Below are positions 17,392 to 27,060 of a stretch of 64,000 nt of DNA, piece after piece. How positions within the stretch are numbered: position 1 is the stretch's first letter; each line of letters starts with the position of its first letter. Both the position numbers and the translations under genes were made by a program. Origin of the DNA: JAAXGX01 sp965203565 (lineage in GTDB: Bacteria > Acidobacteriota > Vicinamibacteria > Vicinamibacterales > UBA8438); the NCBI GenBank assembly GCA_965203565.1, contig OZ241896.1, positions 1,178,001 to 1,242,000 of the forward strand. The letters run 5' to 3'. The notes under the pieces are model-generated. The model made no database searches. It was given only the letters and a program-made list of their open reading frames with translations, and had not been told where the DNA came from.

Positions 17392-18351
17392 TTACTGCTG
17401 CTGACCCGCCGCCCGCTCTTCGGCGCGCGCCCCCGACAGGATGTTCGGGAGCGCGTAGTTCCCTTCGTGGCAGGCGTACTCGAAGACCGCCTGATCGAGC
17501 GGCTTCATCGGGACGGAGACGGTCCACGGCCCGGTCCAGACCGTCGGGTTGACCACGGTGATCTCGTAGTCGATCGCGTCCTCGCTCACGCGCGTCAGGC
17601 GCTCGACGACGCGCAGATGCTCGTCGCCCCCGAAGACGGTGCCGCCCCGTCCGGTGATCTTGTCGTTGAAGTTCGTGGTTTCGATCACCAGCGTGTCGCC
17701 CTCCCAGCGCCCGCGCGAATCGCCCAGCCACTGCCGCAGCGACGGCGGGAGGCGGTCGGCGCCGCCGAGCGGGATGATCCGCGCGTCGTGGATCATCTCG
17801 ACCAGGATCACCAGGTAGTCCTCGGTCTGCACGATCTGGTAGTTGTGGTTGTAGAACCCGGGCATCATGGCGCCGGGCAGGCCGCGGGTGATGCAGCGGT
17901 CGAGCTTGTTGAAGTCGAGCCAGGAGTCGAACTTCGTCGCGATGTACGAGTCGGTGCGCCGGCTCTGCCGGCGCTGTTCCGGCCCGGTCAGGGGCGGCAG
18001 CCGGCCGTTCGGCGGATCGATCACCAGCGAGGTCCGCGGGTTGAGGACGCCCCGCTCCATCCAGAACTCGTTGTAGGCGCCGGTCTCGGTCCGGGGGCGG
18101 TTGTCCAGGCTCGACCGCTCCGAGACCTCGCCCTGGCGCACGGCCAGCTCCTCGGCCGTCAGAAACGCCTTGTCGGCCAGGTCGGCGGGGCGCTGCAGCG
18201 GCGTCATGGTGGCGTTCGTCCAGGCGCCTTGCAGGGACGGCGCGCCCCACGGCGTCCGGGGCGTCGAGGCGTCCTGTCCCGCGGCCGGGACCGATCCGAG
18301 CAGCGCCAGCAGGACGACGGCCGACGGCGGGGCCGGAAATCGAAGTCTCAT
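17392..18351 (-). CDS. Secreted WGxPDLQGVW-family protein, paralogue 5
   Basis: This 319-residue protein is the first gene of the minus-strand cluster. A short signal peptide (VVLLALLGSVPAAGQ) is followed by TPRTPWGAPSLQGAWTNATM. It is of the RCITRGLPG subtype (like paralogue 1), with YNHNYQIVQTEDYLVILVEM, IIPLGGADRL, QWLGDSRGRWEGDTLVIETT, VVNPTVWTGPWTVSVPMK and FEYACHEGNYALPNILSGAR. So the cluster mixes both subtypes. Its leader contains GCATCAGAAAGGG, the exact inverse of the sequence in front of the divergent DUF1800 gene. Confidence 0.84.
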   Translation of the reverse strand: MRLRFPAPPSAVVLLALLGSVPAAGQDASTPRTPWGAPSLQGAWTNATMTPLQRPADLADKAFLTAEELAVRQGEVSERSSLDNRPRTETGAYNEFWMERGVLNPRTSLVIDPPNGRLPPLTGPEQRRQSRRTDSYIATKFDSWLDFNKLDRCITRGLPGAMMPGFYNHNYQIVQTEDYLVILVEMIHDARIIPLGGADRLPPSLRQWLGDSRGRWEGDTLVIETTNFNDKITGRGGTVFGGDEHLRVVERLTRVSEDAIDYEITVVNPTVWTGPWTVSVPMKPLDQAVFEYACHEGNYALPNILSGARAEERAAGQQQ

Positions 18352-18360
18352 CGAAGAACT

Positions 18361-18471
18361 CCCTTTCTGATGCCGGATCGTACGGCGGTCAGTCTATCAC
18401 TTTGCGCGGTCCGGATCGACACGGAGCCATGATAGGATCGCCCTGTGAAACCAGCCCCGCATCAGAAAGGG
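18361..18471. promoter_or_regulatory. 13-bp inverted repeat forming the leaders of two divergent genes
   Basis: CCCTTTCTGATGC (18361-18373) and GCATCAGAAAGGG (18459-18471) are perfect inverses 85 bp apart. Each places AGAAAGGG just upstream of a start codon, the ATG at 18351 on the minus strand and the ATG at 18474 on the plus strand. They can serve as the two ribosome binding sites. The identity beyond the purine core (GCATC) suggests a shared leader or operator. The rest of the 122-bp intergenic region must hold both promoters; none is obvious. Confidence 0.5.
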
Positions 18472-18473
18472 AA

Positions 18474-20321
18474 ATGCGCATGAGGATCCCGAGCCATCGT
18501 CTCGCGGCGGCCGCGGGCGTCGGTCTGGCCCTGGCCCTGACGGCGCCGGCGGCGTCGGCGAACGAGCCGGACTGGTCGCCGGGACCGGCCGCGTGGGCCG
18601 GGGACCTGACGCCGATCACGGCGGCCGACTGGAGCTACGACCGCGCGGCGCACCTGCTGGAGCGGGCCGGGTTCGGCGGGACGCCGGACGACGTCCGCAA
18701 GCTGGCGGCGATGACGCCGGAGCAGGCGGTGCGGTCGCTGGTCCATTACGACGACGTTCCGAACGACCACCTGCCGCCGTTCGAGCATTCGGGGCTGTGG
18801 GACGAGACGCTGACGCACTTCCCGCCGAGCCGCCCGGCCGCGACCGAGATGGCCGAGAAGCGCGGCGAGGGGATGGGGGTCCGGGTCAAGCCCGAGCACG
18901 TCAACCGCCACATGCAGCCGATTTCGGACCGGTTCTTCTACTGGCTGCGCGCGACCCGGCTCGAGACGCGGCGCGTGGGGTACTGGTGGGCCGAGCGGAT
19001 GCTCGACACCCACCGCCCGCTGGAAGAGAAGATGGCGCTGTTCTGGCATGGACATTTCGCGACCGCCGAGAACAAGGTCCGCGACTACCGGAAGATGCTC
19101 CTGCAGATCGACACGTTCGAGCGCCACGCCACCGGCGACTTCGGCGAGCTGCTGGTGGCGGTCGCCCAGGACCCGGCGATGCTCTACTACCTCGACGCGG
19201 GGGTGAACGTGAAGGGGGCGGCCAACGAGAACTTCGCCCGCGAGGTGATGGAGCTGTTCACGATGGGCGTCGGCAACTACTCCGAGATGGACGTGCGCGA
19301 GGCCGCCCGCGCGTTCACCGGCTGGAACTTCGAGAACCTCGACTTCGTGATCCACCCGGCGCTGCACGACGACGGGCCGAAGACCTTCCTGGGCCGCACC
19401 GGCGACTTCGACGGCGTCGACGTGCTCCGCATCATCCTCGATCAGCCGGTGACCGCGGAGTACATCGCCTCGAAGATCTACCGGTTCTTCGTCCGTGAGG
19501 ACCTCTCGCCGGCGCTGAAGGCGGAGCTCGGCGCGATCTTCCGCGGCGACGGCTACGCGCTCCGGCCGCTGCTGACCGCCGTCTTCCTCTCGCGCGACTT
19601 CTACAGCGCCTCCACCTACGGCGCCCACGTCAAGGGGCCGGTGGAGCACGTGATCACGATGCTGAAGCATCTCGGCGCCGAGGACGTGCCCGGCGTGCCC
19701 GACTTCAACCAGACCACCATCGCGCTCGGGCAGCACCTGCTCAACCCGCCGTCGGTGGCCGGGTGGGCGCAGGGGAAGTCGTGGATCACGCCGGCGCTGA
19801 TCCAGGAGCGGGGCAACGTCGCCTTCGACTACCTGTTCCCGAACGTCACCGGCTTCCGCGACCCGAACAACCTGTACAGCACGTCGCAGGAGGTGGGCGA
19901 CCGGCTGCGCCGCGGCTACGACTACCTGTCGGCCACGGCCCTCGACGACCCGGGCATGATGTCGATGTTCGACATGGCCGCCAAGGAGCGGGACGAGCTG
20001 TTCAACACGCGGGTCTCAACCTACCTCGGCTACGAGCGGGCGATGCGGAAGCTGATCCCGACGCCGCGGGGCGCGGCGCGGATCGACCTGACGCGGATGA
20101 TCCTGGACTCGGGCTCGGCCACCGCCGGCGAGGCGGTCGACTACCTGCTGGGGCGCTTCCTGCGGGTGCCCGTCTCGGCGGAGACGCGGGACGCGCTGGC
20201 GGAGTTCCTGGAAGGCGAGCTCGGGACGACGGAGATCGCCCGCGCCGAGACGTACATGGAGGATCCGCTGCGCATGGTGAGCCACCTCATCATGAGCACG
20301 CCGGAGTACCAGATCAACTGA
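18474..20321 (+). CDS. DUF1800-family exported protein
   Basis: About 615 residues with an N-terminal signal (AAAAGVGLALALTAPAASA). DUF1800 is recognised by DRAAHLLERAGFGGTPDDVR near the N-terminus, the metal-site-like MALFWHGHFAT, NENFAREVMELFTMGVGNYS, the DVREAARAFTGW helix, and the C-terminal NPPSVAGWAQGKSWI. The family is almost always paired with DUF1501, as here (50 bp downstream). Function is unproven; the pair is often assumed to handle secreted substrates. The start is ATG 18474 or the in-frame ATG two codons later, both behind AAGGGA. The gene is transcribed divergently from the WGxPDLQGVW cluster. Confidence 0.9.
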   Translation: MRMRIPSHRLAAAAGVGLALALTAPAASANEPDWSPGPAAWAGDLTPITAADWSYDRAAHLLERAGFGGTPDDVRKLAAMTPEQAVRSLVHYDDVPNDHLPPFEHSGLWDETLTHFPPSRPAATEMAEKRGEGMGVRVKPEHVNRHMQPISDRFFYWLRATRLETRRVGYWWAERMLDTHRPLEEKMALFWHGHFATAENKVRDYRKMLLQIDTFERHATGDFGELLVAVAQDPAMLYYLDAGVNVKGAANENFAREVMELFTMGVGNYSEMDVREAARAFTGWNFENLDFVIHPALHDDGPKTFLGRTGDFDGVDVLRIILDQPVTAEYIASKIYRFFVREDLSPALKAELGAIFRGDGYALRPLLTAVFLSRDFYSASTYGAHVKGPVEHVITMLKHLGAEDVPGVPDFNQTTIALGQHLLNPPSVAGWAQGKSWITPALIQERGNVAFDYLFPNVTGFRDPNNLYSTSQEVGDRLRRGYDYLSATALDDPGMMSMFDMAAKERDELFNTRVSTYLGYERAMRKLIPTPRGAARIDLTRMILDSGSATAGEAVDYLLGRFLRVPVSAETRDALAEFLEGELGTTEIARAETYMEDPLRMVSHLIMSTPEYQIN

Positions 20322-20371
20322 ACCCGGCTCGACCGGCCCAGGCCGAAGGCGGCCCGAAAGGTGACGGAACG

Positions 20372-21625
20372 ATGACCACCAGAAGCAGCAAGCTGTGCGA
20401 CGAGTCCGGCGTCTCCCGGCGCCAAGCCCTCCGGATCGGCGCGCGCGGCGTCGCCCTCGGTCTGCTCGGCGGCGGGATCAGCCCGCTCCCGCCGCTGTTC
20501 GGCGCGACGTCGAAGGCGGTGGCCGCCACGCCCGGCAAGATCCTCGTGGTGTTCGAATGGTTCGGCGGCTACGACGGGCTGAGCACCTTCGTCCCGTACG
20601 GCGACGACGCGCTCTACCGCCAGCGCCCGACGATCGGCGTCCGCGAGAAGGACGTCATCAAGGTGGACGAGCATTTCGGCTTCCAGAAGTCGATGCTCGG
20701 CATGCACCGGATGTGGGAAGAAGGGAAGATGGCGGTGATCCACGGGGCGGGCTACGATCAGCCGTCGTTCTCCCACTTCACCTCGGCCTCGTACTGGCAC
20801 ACCGGCGCGCCGAACAGCGGCGAGGAGTATGGCTGGTACGGCCGCACGGCCGACGCGCTCGACCCGGGCGGCACGCCGAACTACCTCGTCAACATCTCGC
20901 CCACGCAGACGCTCGCGGTGCGGGCCCGCGAGCACGTCCCGGTGGTGTTCGACGACCCGGGCGCGTTCACGCGGTCGGTGTTCCATCCGGAGCGGCCGTA
21001 CGTCGAGAGCCTCGACCGGGGGCAGGTCGCCCGCAGCGACGTGCATCGGTTCATGCTCGACGTCAACCGCAGCGCCCGCGACGCCTCGGCGCTGGTGACC
21101 CAGGCGTGGAGGAACTACAGCGCGGCGCGCGCCTCCAACCTGCGGCTGCTCGACCTCGACAAGGTGGTGGCGCTGATCGAGAACGACTTCCCGGCCCGGC
21201 TGTACTACGTCCGGCTCCGGAACAGCCTGTTCGACACCCACGTCAACCAGGAGAGCCCGCACAACCGGCAGGTGCAGTACTGCTCCGACGCGGTCTGGGG
21301 CTTCTTCGAGGAGATGAAGCGGATCGGCAAGGAGGACGAGGTGGCCGTCTTCGTCCACAGCGAGTTCGGCCGGCGCGTGCCCGAGAACACCAGCCTCGGC
21401 ACCGACCACGGCACGGCGAACGTCGCCTTCGTGCTCGGCGGCGGCGTCAAGGGCGGGCAGTACAGCACTCCGGTCAGCCTGACCGAGCTCGTCCACGGCG
21501 ACAACCTGCGGCACACGGTCGACTTCCGCAACGTGTACGCCACGCTGATCGAGGAGTACCTGGGGTACAGGCAGTCCGAGAAGATCCTGGGGAAGAAGTT
21601 CGACACCCTCGGCCTGTTCGCGTAA
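20372..21625 (+). CDS. DUF1501-family protein, Tat-exported
   Basis: This 417-residue protein has a twin-arginine signal (SRRQALRIGARGVALGLLGG). The mature part is the sulfatase/alkaline-phosphatase-like DUF1501 fold: VVFEWFGGYDGLSTFVPYGD near the N-terminus, AVIHGAGYDQPSFSHF, VFVHSEFGRRVPENTSLGTD, then HGTANVAFVLGGGVKGGQY and a C-terminal YLGYRQSEKILGKKF. The EFGRR...DHGTAN stretch is the family's conserved metal/phosphate-site region. It is paired with DUF1800 upstream and followed 20 bp later by a WGxPDLQGVW paralogue, so the three genes are probably one operon. Tat export suggests cytoplasmic folding, perhaps with a cofactor. Confidence 0.9.
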   Translation: MTTRSSKLCDESGVSRRQALRIGARGVALGLLGGGISPLPPLFGATSKAVAATPGKILVVFEWFGGYDGLSTFVPYGDDALYRQRPTIGVREKDVIKVDEHFGFQKSMLGMHRMWEEGKMAVIHGAGYDQPSFSHFTSASYWHTGAPNSGEEYGWYGRTADALDPGGTPNYLVNISPTQTLAVRAREHVPVVFDDPGAFTRSVFHPERPYVESLDRGQVARSDVHRFMLDVNRSARDASALVTQAWRNYSAARASNLRLLDLDKVVALIENDFPARLYYVRLRNSLFDTHVNQESPHNRQVQYCSDAVWGFFEEMKRIGKEDEVAVFVHSEFGRRVPENTSLGTDHGTANVAFVLGGGVKGGQYSTPVSLTELVHGDNLRHTVDFRNVYATLIEEYLGYRQSEKILGKKFDTLGLFA

Positions 21626-21645
21626 TCTTCGCGCAGGAGCGGATC

Positions 21646-22641
21646 ATGATGAGGCGCACGACGCTTGGCCGTTCACTCGCACGCGCGGCCGCCGCGGCGG
21701 CCGTCCTGCTCGTTCCCGCCGCCGCGGTCCGGGCTCAGGCGCCCGACGTCCCGCGTACGGCGTGGGGCGCGCCCGACCTGCAGGGGGTGTGGGACTTCCG
21801 GAGCCTCACGCCGATGGAGCGCCCCGCCGAACTGGCGGACAAGGAGACGTTCACGTCGGAGGAGGCGGCCACGTTCTCCGAAGAGGTGCTCCGCCGCGAG
21901 AGCCGCGACCTGGCCGACGCGGAGGCGGAGGCCCGCGAGACCGGCCGGGTGGTCCCCTACAACGACTTCTGGTTCGACTGGGGCGCCACGGTCACGACCG
22001 ACCGCACCTCGCTGATCGTGGCCCCGCCGGACGGCCGGATCCCGGCGCTGACGCCGGCGGCGGCGCGGCGGCGGGCGGCGCGGCGGGCGGCTCGCCGCGG
22101 GGTGGGAACGGACGAAGTCTCGCCGGGCGGCTGGATCGACGAGCTCAGCGCGCCCGTGCGGTGCATCCTGGGGTTCAACCAGGGGCCGCCGATGACGCCG
22201 AGCGCCTACAACAACAACATGCAGGTGTTCCAGACGCCCGACCACGTGGCGATCCTCAACGAGATGATCCACGACGCGCGGATCGTCCCGCTCGACGGCC
22301 GGCCGCAGCTCCCGGCGCCGCTCCGCCAGTGGACCGGCAGCTCGCGCGGCCGGTGGGAGGGAGACACGTTGGTGGTCGAGACCGTCAACCGCCGCGACGA
22401 GTCGTTCCGGGGCGCCACCCGCCACCTCCGCCTGACCGAGCGGTTCACCCGCGCCGACGCGGACACGCTCGTCTACGAGGTGACGCTCGACGACCCGACG
22501 ACCTGGACGACGCCCTGGACCTTCATGGTGCCGATGGCGAGCGGCTCGGGCGAGGTGTACGAATACGCCTGCCACGAAGGGAACTACTACATGGCCAACA
22601 TGCTCCGCGGCAAGCGCGCCGAGGAAGCGGCTGCGCCGTAG
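21646..22641 (+). CDS. Secreted WGxPDLQGVW-family protein, paralogue 6
   Basis: This 331-residue member lies outside the minus-strand cluster, as the third gene of the DUF1800/DUF1501 operon. CAGGAGC precedes ATGATG at 21646. The signal peptide ends near AAAVRAQ. Blocks are TAWGAPDLQGVWDFRSLTPM, YNDFWFDWGATVTTDRTSLI, APPDGRIPALTP, RCILGFNQGPPMTPSAYNNN, EMIHDARIVPLDGRP, WTGSSRGRWEGDTLVVET, LDDPTTWTTPWTFMVPM and YEYACHEGNYYMANMLRG. An Arg/Ala-rich helix (about residues 143-155) replaces the acidic loop of other members. Placement with DUF1800/DUF1501 suggests the family works with several kinds of secreted oxidoreductase or hydrolase modules. Confidence 0.85.
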   Translation: MMRRTTLGRSLARAAAAAAVLLVPAAAVRAQAPDVPRTAWGAPDLQGVWDFRSLTPMERPAELADKETFTSEEAATFSEEVLRRESRDLADAEAEARETGRVVPYNDFWFDWGATVTTDRTSLIVAPPDGRIPALTPAAARRRAARRAARRGVGTDEVSPGGWIDELSAPVRCILGFNQGPPMTPSAYNNNMQVFQTPDHVAILNEMIHDARIVPLDGRPQLPAPLRQWTGSSRGRWEGDTLVVETVNRRDESFRGATRHLRLTERFTRADADTLVYEVTLDDPTTWTTPWTFMVPMASGSGEVYEYACHEGNYYMANMLRGKRAEEAAAP

Positions 22642-22714
22642 GCGGTCTTTTCCCTCCCCACGGGCTGCCAGGCCCCCGCCGGCGCCAGGATCTCAGTTGT
22701 GTAATTTCTTGTAA

Positions 22715-22735
22715 ATCAGCAACAATGTTGCTGAT
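22715..22735. promoter_or_regulatory. Perfect 10-1-10 palindrome abutting a start codon
   Basis: ATCAGCAACA, one A, then TGTTGCTGAT occupies 22715-22735 and touches the ATG at 22736. The surrounding 45 bp are strikingly AT-rich (GTGTAATTTCTTGTAAATC) for this genome. There is no room for a ribosome binding site, so the mRNA may be leaderless and the palindrome an operator over the promoter, or a hairpin over the start. Confidence 0.6.
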
Positions 22736-23878
22736 ATGTACCAGCGCGCCCTGGACCTCCGAGCGCTCGTCCGTCACCGGTCGGTGCTGCTGTTCGGTCC
22801 GCGTCAGACCGGCAAGAGCACGCTGGTCCGCCGCACGTTCCCCGAGGCGGCGTTCTACGACCTGCTCGAAGCCGATACGTTCCGGCAATTGAGCACCCAC
22901 CCCGAACATCTCCGGCAGACCCTGGACCCGGCGCGGCGGATCGTGGTGATCGACGAGATCCAGAAATGCCCCCCGCTGCTGGACGAAGTCCACCTGCTGA
23001 TCGAGCGGAACCGGGCGCTCCGATTCGTGCTGACCGGGAGCAGCGCGCGCAAGATCCGGCGGGGCGGCGCCAACCTGCTCGCCGGCCGGGCGCGGATGGC
23101 CCGGCTGCATCCGCTGGCGTCGCCGGAGATTCCGGACGGTCGCCTGCTGGACCGCCTCGACCGCGGCGGCCTGCCGGCCTTCTTCGACGCCGCGGACGCG
23201 CGGGACGGCCTGCGGGCGTACGTCGGCGCCTACCTGAAGGAGGAAGTGCAGGCCGAGGGGTTGACCCGCTCGATCGGAAGCTTCGGCCGCTTCCTCGACG
23301 TGGCCGGCCTGACCAACGGCGAGCAGATCAACTTCACGGCCGTCGCCTCGGACGCCGGACTCGCGCCGAGCACGGTGCGCGAGCACTACCGGATTCTGGA
23401 GGACACCCTCGTCGGCGAACAGCTTCCGGCGTTCAGAAAGACGCGCACGCGGAAGGCGGTGGCGACGGCCAAGTTCTATTTCTTCGACGTCGGCGTCGCC
23501 AACACGCTGCGGCGCGTCGGCGCCGTCGAGCCCGGGTCGGACGCCTGGGGCCGGGCGCTGGAGCACCTCGTGTTCCTCGAGCTGCGCAGCTGGCTCGACT
23601 ACCGCGGCCGGGACGACCCGCTCGCCTACTGGCGCAGCCGGTCGCGGATCGAGGTCGATTTCGTCGTCGGCGACGCCGTCGCGATAGAAGTCAAGGCGAA
23701 GCCGCGCGTATCGGCCCGCGACTACAAGGGGTTGCTCGCGCTGGCGGAAGAGATCCCGCTCCGGCGGAAGCTGGTCGTCTGCCGCGAGCCCCGCCGCCGC
23801 CGGGACGACCACGGCGTCGAGATCGTCCCGGCGCCGGAGTTCCTGCGCGAGCTGTGGGAAGGCCGGATCGTCGAGTGA
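22736..23878 (+). CDS. AAA_14/DUF4143 ATPase
   Basis: This 380-residue protein has the two-domain layout of this family: an N-terminal ATPase with LLFGPRQTGKSTLVRR (Walker A, residues about 17-32), RRIVVIDEIQKCPPLLDEV (Walker B) and the sensor FVLTGSSARKIRR. A C-terminal DUF4143 domain follows, with a winged-helix-like part and a nuclease-like YWRSRSRIEVDFVVGDAV...AIEVKAKPR (D...E-x-K). Such genes are scattered in genomes like selfish or conflict elements; the role is unknown. An intact P-loop and C-terminus suggest it is functional. A palindromic operator candidate directly precedes the ATG. A truncated relative lies at 31.4 kb. Confidence 0.87.
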   Translation: MYQRALDLRALVRHRSVLLFGPRQTGKSTLVRRTFPEAAFYDLLEADTFRQLSTHPEHLRQTLDPARRIVVIDEIQKCPPLLDEVHLLIERNRALRFVLTGSSARKIRRGGANLLAGRARMARLHPLASPEIPDGRLLDRLDRGGLPAFFDAADARDGLRAYVGAYLKEEVQAEGLTRSIGSFGRFLDVAGLTNGEQINFTAVASDAGLAPSTVREHYRILEDTLVGEQLPAFRKTRTRKAVATAKFYFFDVGVANTLRRVGAVEPGSDAWGRALEHLVFLELRSWLDYRGRDDPLAYWRSRSRIEVDFVVGDAVAIEVKAKPRVSARDYKGLLALAEEIPLRRKLVVCREPRRRRDDHGVEIVPAPEFLRELWEGRIVE

Positions 23879-23906
23879 CGCCCGGTTCAGCGCGCGCCTT
23901 GGTGAC

Positions 23907-25151
23907 TCACCGGTTCACGTCGATCCGCCGCAGCGCCTCGATCCGCCGGAGCACCGGCGGGTGCGAGTAGTGCAGGAAGACGTGCAGCGGGTGCGGCGTC
24001 AGGTTCGACAGGTTGTCGGCCGACAGCTTCTTGAGCGCCGAGATCAGCGCGTCGCCGCCGCCGGTCGTCTCCGCGGCGAACGCGTCGGCCTGCAGCTCGT
24101 TCCGCCGCGAGACGGCGTTGACCGCCAGCGAAAGGGCCAGCTCGACCGGCGTGAACAGCAGGCCGAAGAAGACCAGCCCGGCGTAGACCGACGTTTCGCG
24201 CATCTGGAACGCCTCGAACAGGCCCTCCTGCCGCAGCACGAGCGACAGGACGAAGAAGAGCGCGCCGAGATAACCGATCTGGAGCGCCGCCGCCTGCAGG
24301 ACGTGCCCCTTCCTGTAGTGGCCGACCTCGTGCGCCACCACCGCGACGAGCTCGTCCGCGCCGTAGTCGCGGACGAGGGTGTCGAACAGGCCGATCCGCT
24401 TGTTGCGGCCGACGCCGGTGAAGAAGGCGTTCGCCTTCGAAGAACGGCGCGACCCGTCGACGACGAAGACGTCCTTCACCGGGAAGTCCGTCCGGCGGGC
24501 GTAGCCGAGGATGGCGTCGCGCAGCGCGCCCGGCCCGAGCGGCGTGAACGTGTTGAAGAGCGGCATGATCCAGGTCGGCGCGACGAACTGGACCGCGAGG
24601 AGGAAGGCGGCCGCCGCCAGCCAGCACCAGAGCCACGCCAGCGCGCCCGCCCACTCGAAGAAGGCCAGCACCGCCGCGAGCAGGGCGCCGCCGAGCACGA
24701 CGGCCAGCGCCAGCCCCTTGGCCAAGTCGGCCGCGAACGTCGCCGCGGTCGTCCGGTTGAAGCCGAACCGCTGCTCGATGACGAACGTGGACCAGAGGCG
24801 GAACGGCAGCCCGATCGCCGCCGACGCGAGGCCGAGCGCCCCGACGTACAGCAGCCCGGTGACGACCGGACCGTGCTCCAGCGCCCGGACGTGCCGGTCC
24901 AGCCAGTCGAACCCGCCGGCCCGCCACCACGTCAGGACGACGGCCAGGTTGACCGCGCCCTCGGCGAGGCCGAACCGGGTGCGCGTGCGGGAGTACGCCT
25001 GACTCCGCGCGTACCGGTCGCCGTCGAGCGCGCCGCCGAACTCGCGGGGAACCGCAGGGTCGAGGGCGCGCAGGTTCAGCGCCCCCGACGCCAGCGACAG
25101 GAGGTACTCGCCGACGAGCGCGGCGAGGACGACGACGCCGAAACCGTTCAT
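23907..25151 (-). CDS. M48-family CAAX-protease-like membrane metalloprotease (Ste24 type)
   Basis: This is a 414-residue multi-pass membrane protein. Several hydrophobic segments precede the zinc motif VVAHEVGHYRKGHV (HExxH form HEVGH) around residue 278; the distal metal ligand lies in RRNELQADAFAAE. The N-terminal part matches the Ste24 extension (TRTRFGLAEGAVNLAVV, FVIEQRFGFNRTT). Members cleave CAAX-processed or misfolded membrane proteins. The start ATG at 25151 was chosen because it directly precedes the first membrane segment; the open frame continues into the repeat element upstream and is not protein-like there. The neighbouring DUF4143 gene is convergent. Confidence 0.9.
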   Translation of the reverse strand: MNGFGVVVLAALVGEYLLSLASGALNLRALDPAVPREFGGALDGDRYARSQAYSRTRTRFGLAEGAVNLAVVLTWWRAGGFDWLDRHVRALEHGPVVTGLLYVGALGLASAAIGLPFRLWSTFVIEQRFGFNRTTAATFAADLAKGLALAVVLGGALLAAVLAFFEWAGALAWLWCWLAAAAFLLAVQFVAPTWIMPLFNTFTPLGPGALRDAILGYARRTDFPVKDVFVVDGSRRSSKANAFFTGVGRNKRIGLFDTLVRDYGADELVAVVAHEVGHYRKGHVLQAAALQIGYLGALFFVLSLVLRQEGLFEAFQMRETSVYAGLVFFGLLFTPVELALSLAVNAVSRRNELQADAFAAETTGGGDALISALKKLSADNLSNLTPHPLHVFLHYSHPPVLRRIEALRRIDVNR

Positions 25152-25239
25152 GGAAGCCGCCGCCGCATCCTTCCAGTCTATCCCGGCAGTCCACCTCGTT
25201 GCGGCGGTCCCGGTGACGGCGCCGGGGCGCTCCGTCCAT

Positions 25240-25396
25240 ACAGCCCGTGGCGGAGGTCCCCGCTGCATTCGAGCAGCGATGCATCCCGCCTGACGGCGTC
25301 GTTCGTCGGTTGCGTATGCCCAACATGCGCCCTCCTCACGCCTGTCAGGCGGGCGCCTCGCCGCTCTCGGCGCCCCGCGGGGTTCCACCACGGGCT
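25240..25396. repeat. MITE-like repeat, copy A
   Basis: This 157-bp unit has inverted ends: CAGCCCGTGGCGGA on the left, and TTCCACCACGGGCT on the right. It shares its interior (GTCCCCGCTGCATTCGAGC, GATGCATCCCGCCTGACGGC, TTCGTCGGTTGCGTATGCCC) with copies at 34.6 and 58.1 kb. It fills the gap between the divergent M48 and fumarase genes and ends 17 bp before the fumarase start, so it may affect both promoters. No target duplication is clear. Confidence 0.75.
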
Positions 25397-25413
25397 TGTA
25401 TACTGATGCCGGG

Positions 25414-27056
<1,643 letters not shown>

Positions 27057-27060
<4 letters not shown>

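Noticed and set aside
22655..22680. CCACGGGCTGCCAGG near 22.66 kb as another MITE end
   Set aside because: The match is about a dozen bases with no interior homology, too short to call.
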